Source: Brevundimonas subvibrioides (GTDB lineage: Bacteria; Pseudomonadota; Alphaproteobacteria; Caulobacterales; Caulobacteraceae). From it: a stretch of 64,000 nt of DNA. Below are positions 50,769 through 60,110 of this stretch, piece by piece (position 1 is the stretch's first letter; the number at the start of each line of letters is the position of its first letter). The translations under genes and the position numbers were made by a program. The DNA is taken from the NCBI RefSeq assembly GCF_002280785.1, contig NZ_NCEQ01000001.1, positions 186,001 through 250,000 on the forward strand, in the 5' to 3' direction. Under the pieces are notes generated by a model. It did no database searches and was not told where the DNA came from. It was given only the letters and a program-made list of their open reading frames with translations.

Positions 50769-51089
50769 ATGTCCGATCCTCTTTCCCGCAAGGCCGTGAA
50801 CAAGGCCGCCGACGACCGGATGGCGCTGTACGACGCCCTCCTGTCGCTGAAGACGCCTGCCGAGCTGGACGCCTTTCTGTCCGACCTGTGCACCCCCGCC
50901 GAACTGCGCGCCTTCGCCGAGCGTTGGGCCGTGGCGAGACTGCTGGACGAGAAGTCCAGGACCTATCGCGAAATCGCCGTGGAAGCGGGCGCCAGCCCGA
51001 CAACCGTCGTCCGCGTCGCGCGTTTCCTGCGCGAAATGAACCATCAGGGCTATCGCCTCGTCCTGGACCGAATGAACAAGAAAGCCTGA
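50769..51089 (+). CDS. TrpR/YerC/YecD-family regulator
   Basis: The 106-residue all-helical protein has the TrpR-like fold signature FLSDLCTPAELRAFAERWAVARLL and the helix-turn-helix TYREIAVEAGASPTTVVRVARFL, as in Bacillus YerC. It lies 7 bp before hisG and leads the his operon, suggesting a regulator of histidine synthesis. No ribosome site precedes the ATG, consistent with a leaderless transcript. An inverted repeat over the start region could be its operator. Confidence 0.9.
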   Translation: MSDPLSRKAVNKAADDRMALYDALLSLKTPAELDAFLSDLCTPAELRAFAERWAVARLLDEKSRTYREIAVEAGASPTTVVRVARFLREMNHQGYRLVLDRMNKKA

Positions 51090-51096
51090 CTTCCCC

Positions 51097-51978
51097 ATGA
51101 GTACCGTACAGGGGCGACTTCGCATCGCCGTGCAGAAATCCGGCCGCCTGGCCGACCGCAGCCTCGACCTGGTGCGGGACGCCGGCCTTCGCGTCGTGAA
51201 GGGCGCCAACGACCTGCTCTACAAGGTCGAGAACTATCCGATCGACCTGCTGCGGGTGCGCGACGACGACATCCCGACCTTCGTGGCGGACGGGGTCTGC
51301 GACCTCGGCATCGTCGGCGAGAACGTGCTGGAGGAAGGCAAGAACGGTGGCGCGAACGCCTCGGTGATCATGCCTCTGGGTTTCGGCAAGTGCACGCTGA
51401 AGCTCGCCTGCCCGCCCACGCTCGACTACGCTGGACCGGCCTCTCTGGAGGGGCTGCGGATCGCGACCTCCTATCCTAAGATCCTCAGGCGTTATCTGGA
51501 TGAGCGTGGGATCGGCGCCGAGACCGTCGTCATGCGCGGGGCCGTCGAGGTGGCCCCGCGGCTGAAACTGGCCGCGGCGATCTGCGACCTGGTTTCAACG
51601 GGCGCAACGCTGGAAGCCAACGGCCTGATCGCCAAGGAGACGGTGTTCGAAAGCCAGGCCGTGCTGATCCGGTCGCCCGTGGCGCCAGAGCCGGGGCTGC
51701 AGCACCTGCTGGATTCGATCATCGAGCGGATGGCCGGCGTGGTGTCCTCGCAGGGGGCCAAATATGTCATGCTGAACGCCCCGCGCTCCGCCCTGGACGA
51801 GATCACGGCCATCCTGCCGGGCGCCGGCGCGCCGACGGTGATGCCGCTGATGGGCCGGGATGATGCGGTCGCGGTCCATGCCGTGTGTCAGGAGGCCGTC
51901 TTCTGGGAGACGCTGGAGAAGCTCAAGCGGGCGGGCGCCTCGGCCATCCTGGTCCTTCCGATCGAGAAGATGATGTGA
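51097..51978 (+). CDS. hisG: ATP phosphoribosyltransferase (long form)
   Basis: The 293-residue protein is HisG-L: LRIAVQKSGRLADRSLDLVRDAGL, DLGIVGENVLEE, ATSYPKILRRYLDERGI, GAVEVAPRLKLAAAICDLVSTGATLEANGL, plus a C-terminal ACT-like domain (about residues 220-293, VMPLMGRDDAVAVHAV) that binds histidine for feedback inhibition. It starts histidine synthesis from ATP and PRPP. It does not need HisZ. Its stop overlaps the hisD start by one base. Confidence 0.96.
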   Translation: MSTVQGRLRIAVQKSGRLADRSLDLVRDAGLRVVKGANDLLYKVENYPIDLLRVRDDDIPTFVADGVCDLGIVGENVLEEGKNGGANASVIMPLGFGKCTLKLACPPTLDYAGPASLEGLRIATSYPKILRRYLDERGIGAETVVMRGAVEVAPRLKLAAAICDLVSTGATLEANGLIAKETVFESQAVLIRSPVAPEPGLQHLLDSIIERMAGVVSSQGAKYVMLNAPRSALDEITAILPGAGAPTVMPLMGRDDAVAVHAVCQEAVFWETLEKLKRAGASAILVLPIEKMM

Positions 51979-53285
51979 TGAAGCGGTTCGACTGGTCATC
52001 GCTGGATGCGGCGGGGCGGAAAGACGCTCTCGCCCGGCCGAAACGGCGCTCGGAAACGCGTGTCGGCGACGTGGTGCGCGCGATCTTTGACGACGTGCAG
52101 GCGCGCGGCGGCGAGGCCGTGACCGAGTGGGCGATCAAGCTGGACGGCGCGCCGCCGCGGCGCATCGCCATCACCGACGCCGTGGTCGCCGAGGCGCGCA
52201 ACGCCCTGCCCCCGGCGGATACGCGGGCGCTGCGGGTCGCGGCGGAGAATGTGCGCGTCTTCCATCAGGCCACGACGCCCGAGGATTCGAAACGGGTGGA
52301 GACGACGCCCGGAGTGACCTCTCGGATCGTCTGGCGACCCATCGGCGCGGCCGGTCTCTATGCGCCCGGCGGGACGGCGCCGCTGTTCTCGTCCCTGTTG
52401 ATGCTGGCCATTCCGGCGGGCGTGGCGGGCGTGACGACCCGCGTCGCCGTGACCCCGCCGTCGAAGGACGGTTCGGCGCATCCGGCCATGATCCTCGCCG
52501 CCGCCGAGGCCGGGCTCGACGCCCTGTGGCTGCTGGGCGGAGCGCAGGCGATCGCCGCCATGACCTTCGGCGTGACGCTCGACGACGGCGAGATTCCCGC
52601 CTGCGACAAGCTGTTCGGGCCGGGCAACGCCTATGTGGCCGAGGCGAAACGTTATGCCTCGTCGCTGCCCGGCGGGCCGTCGGCGGACATGCCGGCGGGG
52701 CCTTCGGAACTGCTGGTCATCGCCGACCGGTTCGCCGATCCGGAGCTGGTCGCGGCCGACCTGCTGAGCCAGGCCGAACACGACGCCGACGCCCAGGTCG
52801 TTCTGGTCGCCGACCGGGCCGCGACGATCGACGCGGTGCTCGAAGCGGTCGAGGCGCAGGTCTCCACCCTGCCCCGCGAAGCCATCGCGCGCGCGTCTCT
52901 GGCCGAGGCGCGGGCGGTGCTTGTCGCCGATCTGGCCGAGGCCGTCGCGGTGTCGAACCTCTACGGCCCCGAGCACCTGGCCCTGCATGTCGAGGACGCC
53001 GAAAAGCTGGTGCCCTCGATCCGGGCGGCGGGCGCGGTCTTCGTCGGGCGCTGGGCTGCCGAGACCCTCGGCGACTATGCGGCGGGGCCGAGCCATGTCC
53101 TGCCGACCGACGGCGGGGCGCGGACGCTGGGCGGGATCACCACGTCCAGCTTCATGACCTCCATGTCGGTGCAGACGGTGACCGAGGCCGGCGCCGAACG
53201 GCTGGGGCCGATCGCAGCGCGGCTGGCGCGGCTGGAGGGGCTGGAAGCCCACGCCCGGGCGGCGGATCTGAGGAGCGTGGGATGA
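51978..53285 (+). CDS. hisD: Histidinol dehydrogenase
   Basis: The 435-residue protein contains GAAGLYAPGGTAPLFSSLLM, NAYVAEAKRY, DMPAGPSELLVIAD, AEHDADAQVVLV and the signature LYGPEHLALHVEDAE. Zn and catalytic His/Asp residues lie in the HDAD and GPSHVLPT regions. It oxidises histidinol to histidine in two NAD-dependent steps, the end of the pathway. It is coupled to hisG (TGATG) and to the following fusion gene (ATGA). Confidence 0.96.
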   Translation: MKRFDWSSLDAAGRKDALARPKRRSETRVGDVVRAIFDDVQARGGEAVTEWAIKLDGAPPRRIAITDAVVAEARNALPPADTRALRVAAENVRVFHQATTPEDSKRVETTPGVTSRIVWRPIGAAGLYAPGGTAPLFSSLLMLAIPAGVAGVTTRVAVTPPSKDGSAHPAMILAAAEAGLDALWLLGGAQAIAAMTFGVTLDDGEIPACDKLFGPGNAYVAEAKRYASSLPGGPSADMPAGPSELLVIADRFADPELVAADLLSQAEHDADAQVVLVADRAATIDAVLEAVEAQVSTLPREAIARASLAEARAVLVADLAEAVAVSNLYGPEHLALHVEDAEKLVPSIRAAGAVFVGRWAAETLGDYAAGPSHVLPTDGGARTLGGITTSSFMTSMSVQTVTEAGAERLGPIAARLARLEGLEAHARAADLRSVG

Positions 53286-54709
53286 CCCTGCCCGCTCCCT
53301 ATGCCCCCCTCGTCTCCGGCGGCGAGGGCCTGGAGAACTATCCCGGCGAGGCGTCGGCGCTGCAGGCGCGGATGGCGCAGATCTATGGCGTTGCGGCCGG
53401 TCAGGTGCTGGCGGTGCGCGGCCTGACGCACGGGCTGGAGCTGGTCTGGCGGCTGGCGGCGCGCGACGGCCGGTCGGTCGAGGCGCCCGACGCCGAGCCC
53501 TATGCCGGACTGAGCCGCATCTATCGCGCCAGCGACGGCGAACGGGCGGCGGTGGTGATCCGGGCTCTGGGCTCTGCGGAAGCCGTGGCCGAGATGGCGG
53601 AACGGGTCGCGCCGGCCCTGCTGGTCGTCGACGAGGGGCTGGTCGAGTTCGCGGATGCGCCGTCGGCGACGACCCTGATCGCGGACCACGCCAATCTGGT
53701 CGTCCTGCGCAGCCTGTCGCTGGCCTATGGGCTGGCCGGGGCGCGGGTCGGGGCGGCGTTGGCGCAGGCGCACACCCTGGCCCGGCTGGCGGATGTGGTC
53801 GAACCCTACGCCCTGCCCGAGCCTCTGGTGCGACTGGCGATCCAGGCCCTGGACCCGTCGCGGATGATCGAGACGGCGGAGCGGATCGCCTCGGTGCGGC
53901 GCGAACGCGAGCGGCTGGCCCGCGAGATCGGCCGGGCCATGGTGGTCGAGAGCGGCGTCGGGCCGATCCTGATGGCGCGGCCATCGGACATCGAGGCGAC
54001 GCTGGCCGAGCTGGCAATATACGGCGTGGCGGCGGACCGGTCGGGCGACCGGCTGAGGCTGCCAGTTTCGATCAAGGCGGAGGTCAACGACCGGCTGTTG
54101 ACGGCGCTCGGCCTGGAGCCGGCCAAGACGCGGCCGCACCGGGTCGGGCAGGCCGTGCGCGACACGAAAGAGACGCGCATCGTCTGCGCTGTCGATCTGG
54201 ACGCGACCGGGCCGATCCGGATCGAGACCGGCGTCGGCTTCTTCGACCACATGCTGGAACAGGTGGCGGCGCACGGCGGGTTCTCGCTGCGCCTCCAATG
54301 CGAAGGCGATCTGCACACGGATCCGCACCACACGATCGAGGACAGCGCCATCGCCCTGGGCCAGGCGCTGAAACAGGCGCTCGGCGAGCGGCGCGGCATC
54401 CAGAGGTATGGCTTCGTCCTGGCGATGGACGAGGCCCAGGCCAATGTCGCCATCGACCTGTCGGGACGGCCCTATCCCCTGTTCGAGGGGACGTTCGCGA
54501 CGCCCTTCATCGGCGAGTATCGCACCGACCTGACGGCCCACGTCTTCCGCTCGCTGGCCGAGGCCATGGGGGCGGCGGTGCATATCTCGGTCACCGGCGA
54601 CGACGACCACCACAAGACCGAGGCCGTCTACAAGGGCTTCGGCCGGGCGCTGCGGCAGGCCATCCGGGTCGAGGGCGACGCCGTGCCGAGCACCAAGGGG
54701 GTGCTCTAG
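53282..54709 (+). CDS. hisB: HisC-like (degenerate) aminotransferase fused to imidazoleglycerol-phosphate dehydratase
   Basis: A 475-residue protein in one uninterrupted frame. Residues about 1-275 align by eye to histidinol-phosphate aminotransferase: YPGEASALQARMAQIYGV, LLVVDEGLVEFAD, NLVVLRSLSLAYGLAGARVG. In HisC the last motif reads LSKAFGLAG, with K carrying PLP. Here it is Leu147 (CTG at 53720-53722), and the GNGSDE and DEAY motifs are also lost, so this half should be inactive. Residues about 285-475 are intact HisB: FFDHMLEQVAAHGG, DPHHTIEDSAIALGQAL, DDDHHKTEAVYKGFGRAL (Mn-binding His/Glu). Only the dehydratase step is supported. A working HisC must be elsewhere. Confidence 0.88.
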   Translation: MTLPAPYAPLVSGGEGLENYPGEASALQARMAQIYGVAAGQVLAVRGLTHGLELVWRLAARDGRSVEAPDAEPYAGLSRIYRASDGERAAVVIRALGSAEAVAEMAERVAPALLVVDEGLVEFADAPSATTLIADHANLVVLRSLSLAYGLAGARVGAALAQAHTLARLADVVEPYALPEPLVRLAIQALDPSRMIETAERIASVRRERERLAREIGRAMVVESGVGPILMARPSDIEATLAELAIYGVAADRSGDRLRLPVSIKAEVNDRLLTALGLEPAKTRPHRVGQAVRDTKETRIVCAVDLDATGPIRIETGVGFFDHMLEQVAAHGGFSLRLQCEGDLHTDPHHTIEDSAIALGQALKQALGERRGIQRYGFVLAMDEAQANVAIDLSGRPYPLFEGTFATPFIGEYRTDLTAHVFRSLAEAMGAAVHISVTGDDDHHKTEAVYKGFGRALRQAIRVEGDAVPSTKGVL

Positions 54710-54720
54710 TGTTTCACTCC

Positions 54721-54845
54721 GCGCATCCCCGCGAAGGCGGGGACCCAGTTCTGTGGGCGATCGGAGACACCCGGTTTGTCGATGACTTCAATCCCGCGCA
54801 CCGTGCCTCGCAACAGCACTGGGTCCCCGCCTTCGCGGGGATGAG
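54721..54845. repeat. Intergenic hairpin repeat, family R1 (best copy)
   Basis: CGCATCCCCGCGAAGGCGGG and CTGGGTCCCCGCCTTCGCGG flank a core with GTGGGCGATCGGAGACACC, AATCCCGCGCACCGTGCCTC. Present inside the his operon between hisB and hisH. The core is shared with the copies at 5250, 56999 and 59265. Confidence 0.9.
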
Positions 54846-54857
54846 CGGTGTTTTCAA

Positions 54858-55454
54858 ATGATCGCCATCGTCCATCTCGGCGCGGGGAACACAGCATCCG
54901 TCCAGTTCGCGCTGGAGCGGCTCGGCGCCGAAGTCGTCGTGACCTCGGACGCCGCCGTGATCGCGGAGGCCGAGCGGGTCGTCCTGCCGGGCGTCGGGGC
55001 GGCGGGCTACGCCATGGAGCGGATGGGCGCCCTCGGCCTGACCGACATCATCAAAAGGTTTGAACGGCCGCTGCTGGGCCTGTGCCTCGGCCAACAGCTG
55101 CTGTTCGCCGAGAGCGAGGAGAACGGCGGGGCGACGATGCTCGGGTTCATTCCCGGACGGGTCACCCGAATGCCTGTCCGCGACGACCTGCCGGTGCCGC
55201 ATATGGGCTGGTCCCAGCTCCATGGGCTGGCCGACGACCCGATCCTGCAGGGCGTTCGCGAGGGCGACTATGCCTATTTCGTGCATTCCTACGTCTGTCC
55301 CGATACCGATGCGACCATAGCCTGCGCCGACTACGGCGCCGAGGTTCCGGCCATGGTGCGACAAGGCAATCGCTGGGGCTGCCAGTTTCACCCGGAGCGT
55401 TCGGCGAAGGCCGGCGCACAAATTTTGCGAAACTTCCTGGAGCTCGACGCATGA
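54858..55454 (+). CDS. hisH: Imidazole glycerol phosphate synthase, glutaminase subunit
   Basis: The 198-residue class I glutamine amidotransferase has VVLPGVGAAGYAM, the nucleophile motif LLGLCLGQQLLF (Cys), MGWSQLH, FVHSYVC, and the His-Glu pair in WGCQFHPERSAKAG. It releases ammonia for HisF. The motif GQQ replaces the more common GMQ. The stop overlaps hisA by 4 bp. An R1 repeat separates it from hisB. Confidence 0.96.
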   Translation: MIAIVHLGAGNTASVQFALERLGAEVVVTSDAAVIAEAERVVLPGVGAAGYAMERMGALGLTDIIKRFERPLLGLCLGQQLLFAESEENGGATMLGFIPGRVTRMPVRDDLPVPHMGWSQLHGLADDPILQGVREGDYAYFVHSYVCPDTDATIACADYGAEVPAMVRQGNRWGCQFHPERSAKAGAQILRNFLELDA

Positions 55455-56185
55455 TCGTCTATCCCGCCATCGATCTGCGGAACGGCGTCTGCGTGCGGCT
55501 GATGCACGGCCGGTTCGATCAGGTGACCGAGTATGATCAGGTCCCGGCCGCGCGGCTGGCGGCGTTCGTCGCCGAGGGCGCGACCTGGGTCCACATCGTC
55601 GACCTGGACGGCGCCGAGGCCGGCCGCGCGGTGCAGCACGCCCTGGTCGGCGAACTGGCCGGCAGTATCGAGGTCAAGATCCAGTCGGGCGGCGGCGTGC
55701 GCGACGTGGACGATGTGGAGCGGCTGCTGGCTGCGGGCGTGTCGCGGGTCGTGGTCGGATCGCTGGCGGTCAGCAATCCGACCGTGGTGGCGGGATGGCT
55801 GGAGCGGTTCAGCCCGGATCGGATCACCCTGGCGTTCGACGTTCGGGTCGGCGAGGACGGGGTTCCCGTCCCCTCGCTGAAGGGCTGGACCGAGGCGGCG
55901 GGGCTGGACCTCTGGGCGGCGCTGGATCGCTATCCGGTCGGGACGCTGAAACATGTGCTGATCACCGACGTGGGCCGGGACGGGGCGCTGACAGGGCCGA
56001 ATCTGACGCTGCTGGCCGAAGTGCTGGAGCGGCGGCCGGAGCTGAAGGTGCAGGCATCGGGCGGGGTCTCCTCGCTGGAGGACCTGCTGGCGGCGAAGGC
56101 CATCGGCTGCGACGGCGCCATCGTCGGTCGGGCGATCTATGAGGGCCGGTTCACCGCGCGACAGGCGATCGAGGCTGTGACTTGA
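55451..56185 (+). CDS. hisA: ProFAR isomerase
   Basis: The 244-residue TIM barrel starts [20 protein letters not shown], with the catalytic Asp in [26 protein letters not shown], and the second catalytic Asp in [16 protein letters not shown]. The internal two-fold (beta/alpha)4 repeat is evident from GGG-R and GG-x-S phosphate loops. It isomerises ProFAR to PRFAR for HisF. Coupled to hisH (ATGA). Confidence 0.96.
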   Translation: MIVYPAIDLRNGVCVRLMHGRFDQVTEYDQVPAARLAAFVAEGATWVHIVDLDGAEAGRAVQHALVGELAGSIEVKIQSGGGVRDVDDVERLLAAGVSRVVVGSLAVSNPTVVAGWLERFSPDRITLAFDVRVGEDGVPVPSLKGWTEAAGLDLWAALDRYPVGTLKHVLITDVGRDGALTGPNLTLLAEVLERRPELKVQASGGVSSLEDLLAAKAIGCDGAIVGRAIYEGRFTARQAIEAVT

Positions 56186-56219
56186 CCGCCGCCTCCCGTC
56201 TCCAGAAGCGAGCCGTCCA

Positions 56220-56987
56220 ATGACGGCTCGACGCATCATCCCCTGCCTCGACGTCAAGGACGGCCGGGTCGTGAAGGGCGTGCGCTTCGAGGGGCATGTC
56301 GACATGGGCGACGCCTGCGAACTCGCCGCCCGCTATCGCGACGAGGGCGCCGACGAACTGGTCTTCTATGACATCACCGCGAGCCCCGAGGGGCGGACGC
56401 TGGACTATGGCTGGGTGAGGGATATCGCGCGGCTGCTGGACATTCCCTTCTGCGTGGCGGGCGGAATCCGCAGCGTGGATCAGGCGGCGGCCTGTCTCGA
56501 CAACGGGGCGGACAAGGTCTCGATCAACTCGCCGGCACTGGAGCGGCCGGAGCTGATCTCCGAGATCGCCGAGCGGCTGGGGTCGCAGTGCGTGGTCGTC
56601 GGCGTCGATAGTCGGCGCGAGGACGGCGCCTATGTCGTGCACAAATACACCGGCGATCCCGATGCGCGTCGCCTCGCCGGGCGACGGACGATGGACTGGA
56701 TCGTCGAGGCGCAGGAGCGCGGCGCCGGAGAGATCGTGCTGAATTGCATCGACCAGGACGGGGTGCGCAAGGGCTATGACACGGCGCAGCTGGCCGATGC
56801 GCGGGCGCGACTGACCATCCCTCTGGTGGCCTCGGGCGGAGCCGGGGCGGCATCGCATTTCCTCGACGTGTTCGACCGGGCGAACGTGTCGGGCGCGCTG
56901 GCGGCCAGCGTGTTCCACTCCGGACAGATCTCGGTGCCGGATCTGAAGGCGTTCCTGGCGGGCGCGGGTGTTGAGGTGCGGCAGTGA
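56220..56987 (+). CDS. hisF: Imidazole glycerol phosphate synthase, cyclase subunit
   Basis: The 255-residue barrel starts [22 protein letters not shown], with [53 protein letters not shown] (catalytic Asp) and [15 protein letters not shown]. With HisH it closes the imidazole ring, giving IGP and AICAR. It follows hisA by 34 bp. Confidence 0.97.
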   Translation: MTARRIIPCLDVKDGRVVKGVRFEGHVDMGDACELAARYRDEGADELVFYDITASPEGRTLDYGWVRDIARLLDIPFCVAGGIRSVDQAAACLDNGADKVSINSPALERPELISEIAERLGSQCVVVGVDSRREDGAYVVHKYTGDPDARRLAGRRTMDWIVEAQERGAGEIVLNCIDQDGVRKGYDTAQLADARARLTIPLVASGGAGAASHFLDVFDRANVSGALAASVFHSGQISVPDLKAFLAGAGVEVRQ

Positions 56988-56998
56988 CGACCCTCTCC

Positions 56999-57128
56999 AT
57001 GCATCCCAGCGACGGCGGGGCCCCAGGTTTTCAGGCGATCGGGCAGACCCCGGCGCGGGCCTCACATCAATCCCGGACGCCGTGCGTCGCAAACGAACTG
57101 GGTCCCCGCCTTCGCGGGGATGCACGGA
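56999..57128. repeat. Intergenic hairpin repeat, family R1
   Basis: Left arm GCATCCCAGCGACGGCGGGG (degenerate) and right arm CTGGGTCCCCGCCTTCGCGG (perfect), core CAGGCGATCGGGCAGACCC, CATCAATCCCGGACGCCGTG. Lies between hisF and hisIE in the same orientation as the 54721 and 59265 copies. Confidence 0.85.
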
Positions 57129-57135
57129 ACCCAAG

Positions 57136-57759
57136 ATGATCGATCCATCCAGCCTCGACTTCGCAAAGGGCGCCGGCCTGATCCCAGCCGTGGTGCAGGA
57201 CGCCGACACCCTCCAGGTGCTGACGCTCGCCTATATGGATCGGGCGGCGCTGGAGGAGACGATCGAGAGCGGCGAGGCGACCTTCTTCTCGCGCTCGCGG
57301 GGCGGCCGGTGGCGCAAGGGCGAGACCAGTGGCAACCGGCTGACGGTCGTGTCGATCACGCCCGACTGCGACGGCGACGCCCTGGTGCTGGCGGTGCGGC
57401 CGATGGGACCGGCCTGTCACCTCGGGACGACCAGCTGTTTCGGCGATGCGGACGCGCCGGGCCTGGGCCGTATCGCGCGGCTGGAACGGACCATCGCCGA
57501 ACGCGCGAGCGCCGATCCGGAGAGCAGCTGGACGGCGAAACTCCTGGCGCAGGGGCCCAAGCGGGCCGCACAGAAGGTCGGCGAGGAGGGCGTGGAGACG
57601 GCCCTGGCCGGCGCCGCCGGGCCTGATGAAGAGGTCGCATCCGAAGCGGCGGACCTGATCTACCACTTGCTCGTTCTGTTACGGGCGCGTCACTTGTCGT
57701 TTCAGGCGGTGCTGGACGTGTTGGCCTCGCGCGAGCGACCGGCCAAACAACCACAATAG
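57136..57759 (+). CDS. hisI: Bifunctional phosphoribosyl-AMP cyclohydrolase / phosphoribosyl-ATP pyrophosphatase
   Basis: The 207-residue HisIE fusion. HisI spans about residues 1-110: [38 protein letters not shown], the metal motif [23 protein letters not shown]. HisE spans 115-207: [36 protein letters not shown]. It carries out steps 2 and 3 of histidine synthesis. ATG 57136 follows an R1 repeat, so the upstream open frame is discounted. It closes the his operon. Confidence 0.96.
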   Translation: MIDPSSLDFAKGAGLIPAVVQDADTLQVLTLAYMDRAALEETIESGEATFFSRSRGGRWRKGETSGNRLTVVSITPDCDGDALVLAVRPMGPACHLGTTSCFGDADAPGLGRIARLERTIAERASADPESSWTAKLLAQGPKRAAQKVGEEGVETALAGAAGPDEEVASEAADLIYHLLVLLRARHLSFQAVLDVLASRERPAKQPQ

Positions 57760-57797
57760 ACGACGGGGCCTCGTCCCCGACAGGGAGACAGGCAAGC

Positions 57798-59255
57798 ATG
57801 ACGGCTCTGGTGCTGTTCGGCGGCGGCGGCGATCTGGCGATGCGCATGCTGCTGCCCTCGCTTTACTTCCTGGAGCACGACGGCCTGTTGCCGGACGGCC
57901 TCAAGATCATCGGCGCGGCCCGCTCCGAGGAGAGCCGGGACGAGTATGTCGAGAAGGTCCGCGCGGCCGTCGAGGGCAAGGCGAAGGCAGACGACGCCTG
58001 GGATGACGCCAGCTGGAGCCGGATGAAGGCGCGCCTCGACTATCTCGCCGTCGACGCCACCTCGGCGGAGAGCCTGAAGCCGCTGAAGGACAAGGTGGGC
58101 GACGGGTCCTGCACCAGCTTCCTCGCCGTCTCGCCGTCCCTCTATGCGAAAATCGTCACGGCGATGCGGGCGGCGGGCCTGGCCGAACCCGAGGACCGGG
58201 TGGTGCTGGAGAAGCCCGTCGGGCGCGATCTCGAGAGCTTCCGCGCCATCGACGACGCGGTCGCCGACGCCTTCTCGGAACAGCAAGTGTTCCGCATCGA
58301 CCACTATCTCGGCAAGGAGACGGTCCAGAACCTGATCGCCCTGCGCTTCGGCAACGTCATCTTCGAGCCGCTGTGGAACAACCTCTCGATCGATCACGTT
58401 CAAATCACGGTCGGCGAGACGGTCGGGGTCGGCGACCGCTGGCCCTACTACGACGAATACGGCGCGCTTCGGGACATGCTGCAGAACCACATGCTGCAGC
58501 TGTTGTGCCTGGTGGCGATGGAGCCGCCCAGCGACCTCGATCCGGATTCGGTGCGCAACGAGAAGGTCAAGGTCATCCGGTCCCTTCGCCCCATCACCGA
58601 AGAGGACGCCGAACGCACCACCGTGCGGGGCCAGTATGTTTCGGGCACCGTCGAGGGCCAGCGCGTTCCCGGTTACGACGAGGAGCGCGGGGCCGACTCG
58701 GACACCGAGACCTTTGTCGCCATCCGCGTGGACATCGACAACTGGCGCTGGGCCGGGGTGCCGTTCTTCCTGCGGACCGGGAAGCGGCTGCCCGAGAAGC
58801 GGACCGAGATCGTCATCCAGTTCAAGCCGGTGCCGCACTCGATCTTCGGCGACAACGGCCACGAGGAAGACAGCGCCAACCGCATGGTCATCGAGCTGCA
58901 GCCCGAGGAAGACATCTCCCTGACGGTCATGAACAAGAAGCCGGGTCTGGATCAGCGGATGCAGCTTCAGCCGATCCAGATGTCCCTGTCCTGGGGCGTC
59001 GGCGGGGCGGGGGACAAGCCCCCGCGTCGGCGCATCGCCTATGAGCGGCTGCTGCTCGATGCGCTGAAAGGGGATTCGACCCTGTTCGTGCGCCGCGACG
59101 AGGCGGAAAAGGCCTGGGAGTGGGTCGACGGCGTGTCGCAGGCCTGGGTCGACGGCAAGGTCAAGCCGCAGCCCTATCGGGCGGGAACCTGGGGTCCGGA
59201 TGCCGCCGACATGCTGATGGCGCGCACAGGCCGGGACTGGAATACGCAGGAATGA
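57798..59255 (+). CDS. zwf: Glucose-6-phosphate 1-dehydrogenase
   Basis: The 485-residue protein has the NADP fold FGGGGDLAMRMLLPSLY (a GASGDLA-type motif with GGGGDLA), the active-site signature RIDHYLGKETVQN (catalytic His and Lys), EKPVGRD and FLRTGKRLPEK. It oxidises glucose-6-phosphate to 6-phosphogluconolactone. First gene of the Entner-Doudoroff set zwf-pgl-edd-glk, 38 bp after the his operon. Confidence 0.97.
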   Translation: MTALVLFGGGGDLAMRMLLPSLYFLEHDGLLPDGLKIIGAARSEESRDEYVEKVRAAVEGKAKADDAWDDASWSRMKARLDYLAVDATSAESLKPLKDKVGDGSCTSFLAVSPSLYAKIVTAMRAAGLAEPEDRVVLEKPVGRDLESFRAIDDAVADAFSEQQVFRIDHYLGKETVQNLIALRFGNVIFEPLWNNLSIDHVQITVGETVGVGDRWPYYDEYGALRDMLQNHMLQLLCLVAMEPPSDLDPDSVRNEKVKVIRSLRPITEEDAERTTVRGQYVSGTVEGQRVPGYDEERGADSDTETFVAIRVDIDNWRWAGVPFFLRTGKRLPEKRTEIVIQFKPVPHSIFGDNGHEEDSANRMVIELQPEEDISLTVMNKKPGLDQRMQLQPIQMSLSWGVGGAGDKPPRRRIAYERLLLDALKGDSTLFVRRDEAEKAWEWVDGVSQAWVDGKVKPQPYRAGTWGPDAADMLMARTGRDWNTQE

Positions 59256-59264
59256 CCCGCTTCG

Positions 59265-59396
59265 CTCCGTGCATCCCCGCGAAGGCGGGGCCCCAGGCCT
59301 TTGGGCGATCAGCGGCGCCGTGTGAGCCCAGCCGCCAAGTCCAGACGTTGGGCCTCACGACAGAACTGGGTCCCCGCCTTCGCGGGGATGCACGGA
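59265..59396. repeat. Intergenic hairpin repeat, family R1
   Basis: GTGCATCCCCGCGAAGGCGG and CTGGGTCCCCGCCTTCGCGG flank TTTGGGCGATCAGCGGCGCC. It sits between zwf and pgl. Together with the 54721 and 56999 copies it is the third same-oriented insertion in 4.7 kb. Confidence 0.9.
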
Positions 59397-59402
59397 AATA
59401 AG

Positions 59403-60110
59403 ATGACCGAACTCGAGACCTTCCCCACCCTCGAAACCTGGGCGCAGTCGATCGCCGGGCGGATCGAGGAGACCCTGGCCGCCGCCGTCCTCGCCGACGG
59501 CAAGGCCCTGTTCGCGGGCCCCGGCGGATCGACCCCCTCACCGGTCTATGCCCGCCTGGCCCAGGCGGATATCGGCTGGGACAGGGTCGCGGTCACCCTC
59601 GTCGACGAGCGCTATGTGCCCGAGACCGACCCGGAATCGAACGCGCGGCTGATCAAGGCCGTGCTGCTGCAGGGGCCGGCGTCACGGGCGACCTTCATTC
59701 CGCTGTACCATTCCGAGGTCACGGTCGACCGGGCCGCAGCGGTGGCGGCGCACAGGCTGGCCGCGGCCGGCGGGCGGTTCGACGCAGTGCTTCTGGGCAT
59801 GGGCGAGGACGGGCACATCTGTTCGATGTTCCCCGGCAGCCCCACGCTGAAGACCCTGTTGTCGCCGACGCTGAAGCCCACGGTGCTGGGCGTGCCGCAC
59901 GGGCGTGACGGGATGGCACCGAGCCTGGAGCGGCTCTCGATCAACCTGCCGTACCTGATGTCGGCGGGTCGGGTGATCCTCGCCCTTAAAGGCGCAGCCA
60001 AGCGTTCGATGTTCGAGCGGGAGGCCCAGGGCGATCCGGCCGTGCAACCGATCGCGGCGATGATCGCCGCCAAGGTCCCGCTCGAAATCGTCTGGACGGA
60101 GGCCGGCTGA
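59403..60110 (+). CDS. pgl: 6-Phosphogluconolactonase
   Basis: The 235-residue SugAR/glucosamine-6-phosphate isomerase-fold protein has [43 protein letters not shown] and [11 protein letters not shown]. It hydrolyses the lactone made by Zwf. ATG 59403 is used; upstream frame is repeat-derived. Its stop overlaps the edd start by one base. Confidence 0.95.
   Translation: MTELETFPTLETWAQSIAGRIEETLAAAVLADGKALFAGPGGSTPSPVYARLAQADIGWDRVAVTLVDERYVPETDPESNARLIKAVLLQGPASRATFIPLYHSEVTVDRAAAVAAHRLAAAGGRFDAVLLGMGEDGHICSMFPGSPTLKTLLSPTLKPTVLGVPHGRDGMAPSLERLSINLPYLMSAGRVILALKGAAKRSMFEREAQGDPAVQPIAAMIAAKVPLEIVWTEAG

Noticed and set aside
52127-53281. An upstream extension of the hisB fusion frame through hisD
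   Set aside because: The extra 385 codons are a frame-shifted reading of hisD with Arg/Gly-rich sequence. The ATG at 53282 coupled to the hisD stop is the natural start.
53282-54709. Sequencing error joining hisC and hisB
   Set aside because: The frame is continuous with consistent codon use, and the missing PLP lysine is a clean codon difference rather than a frameshift effect.
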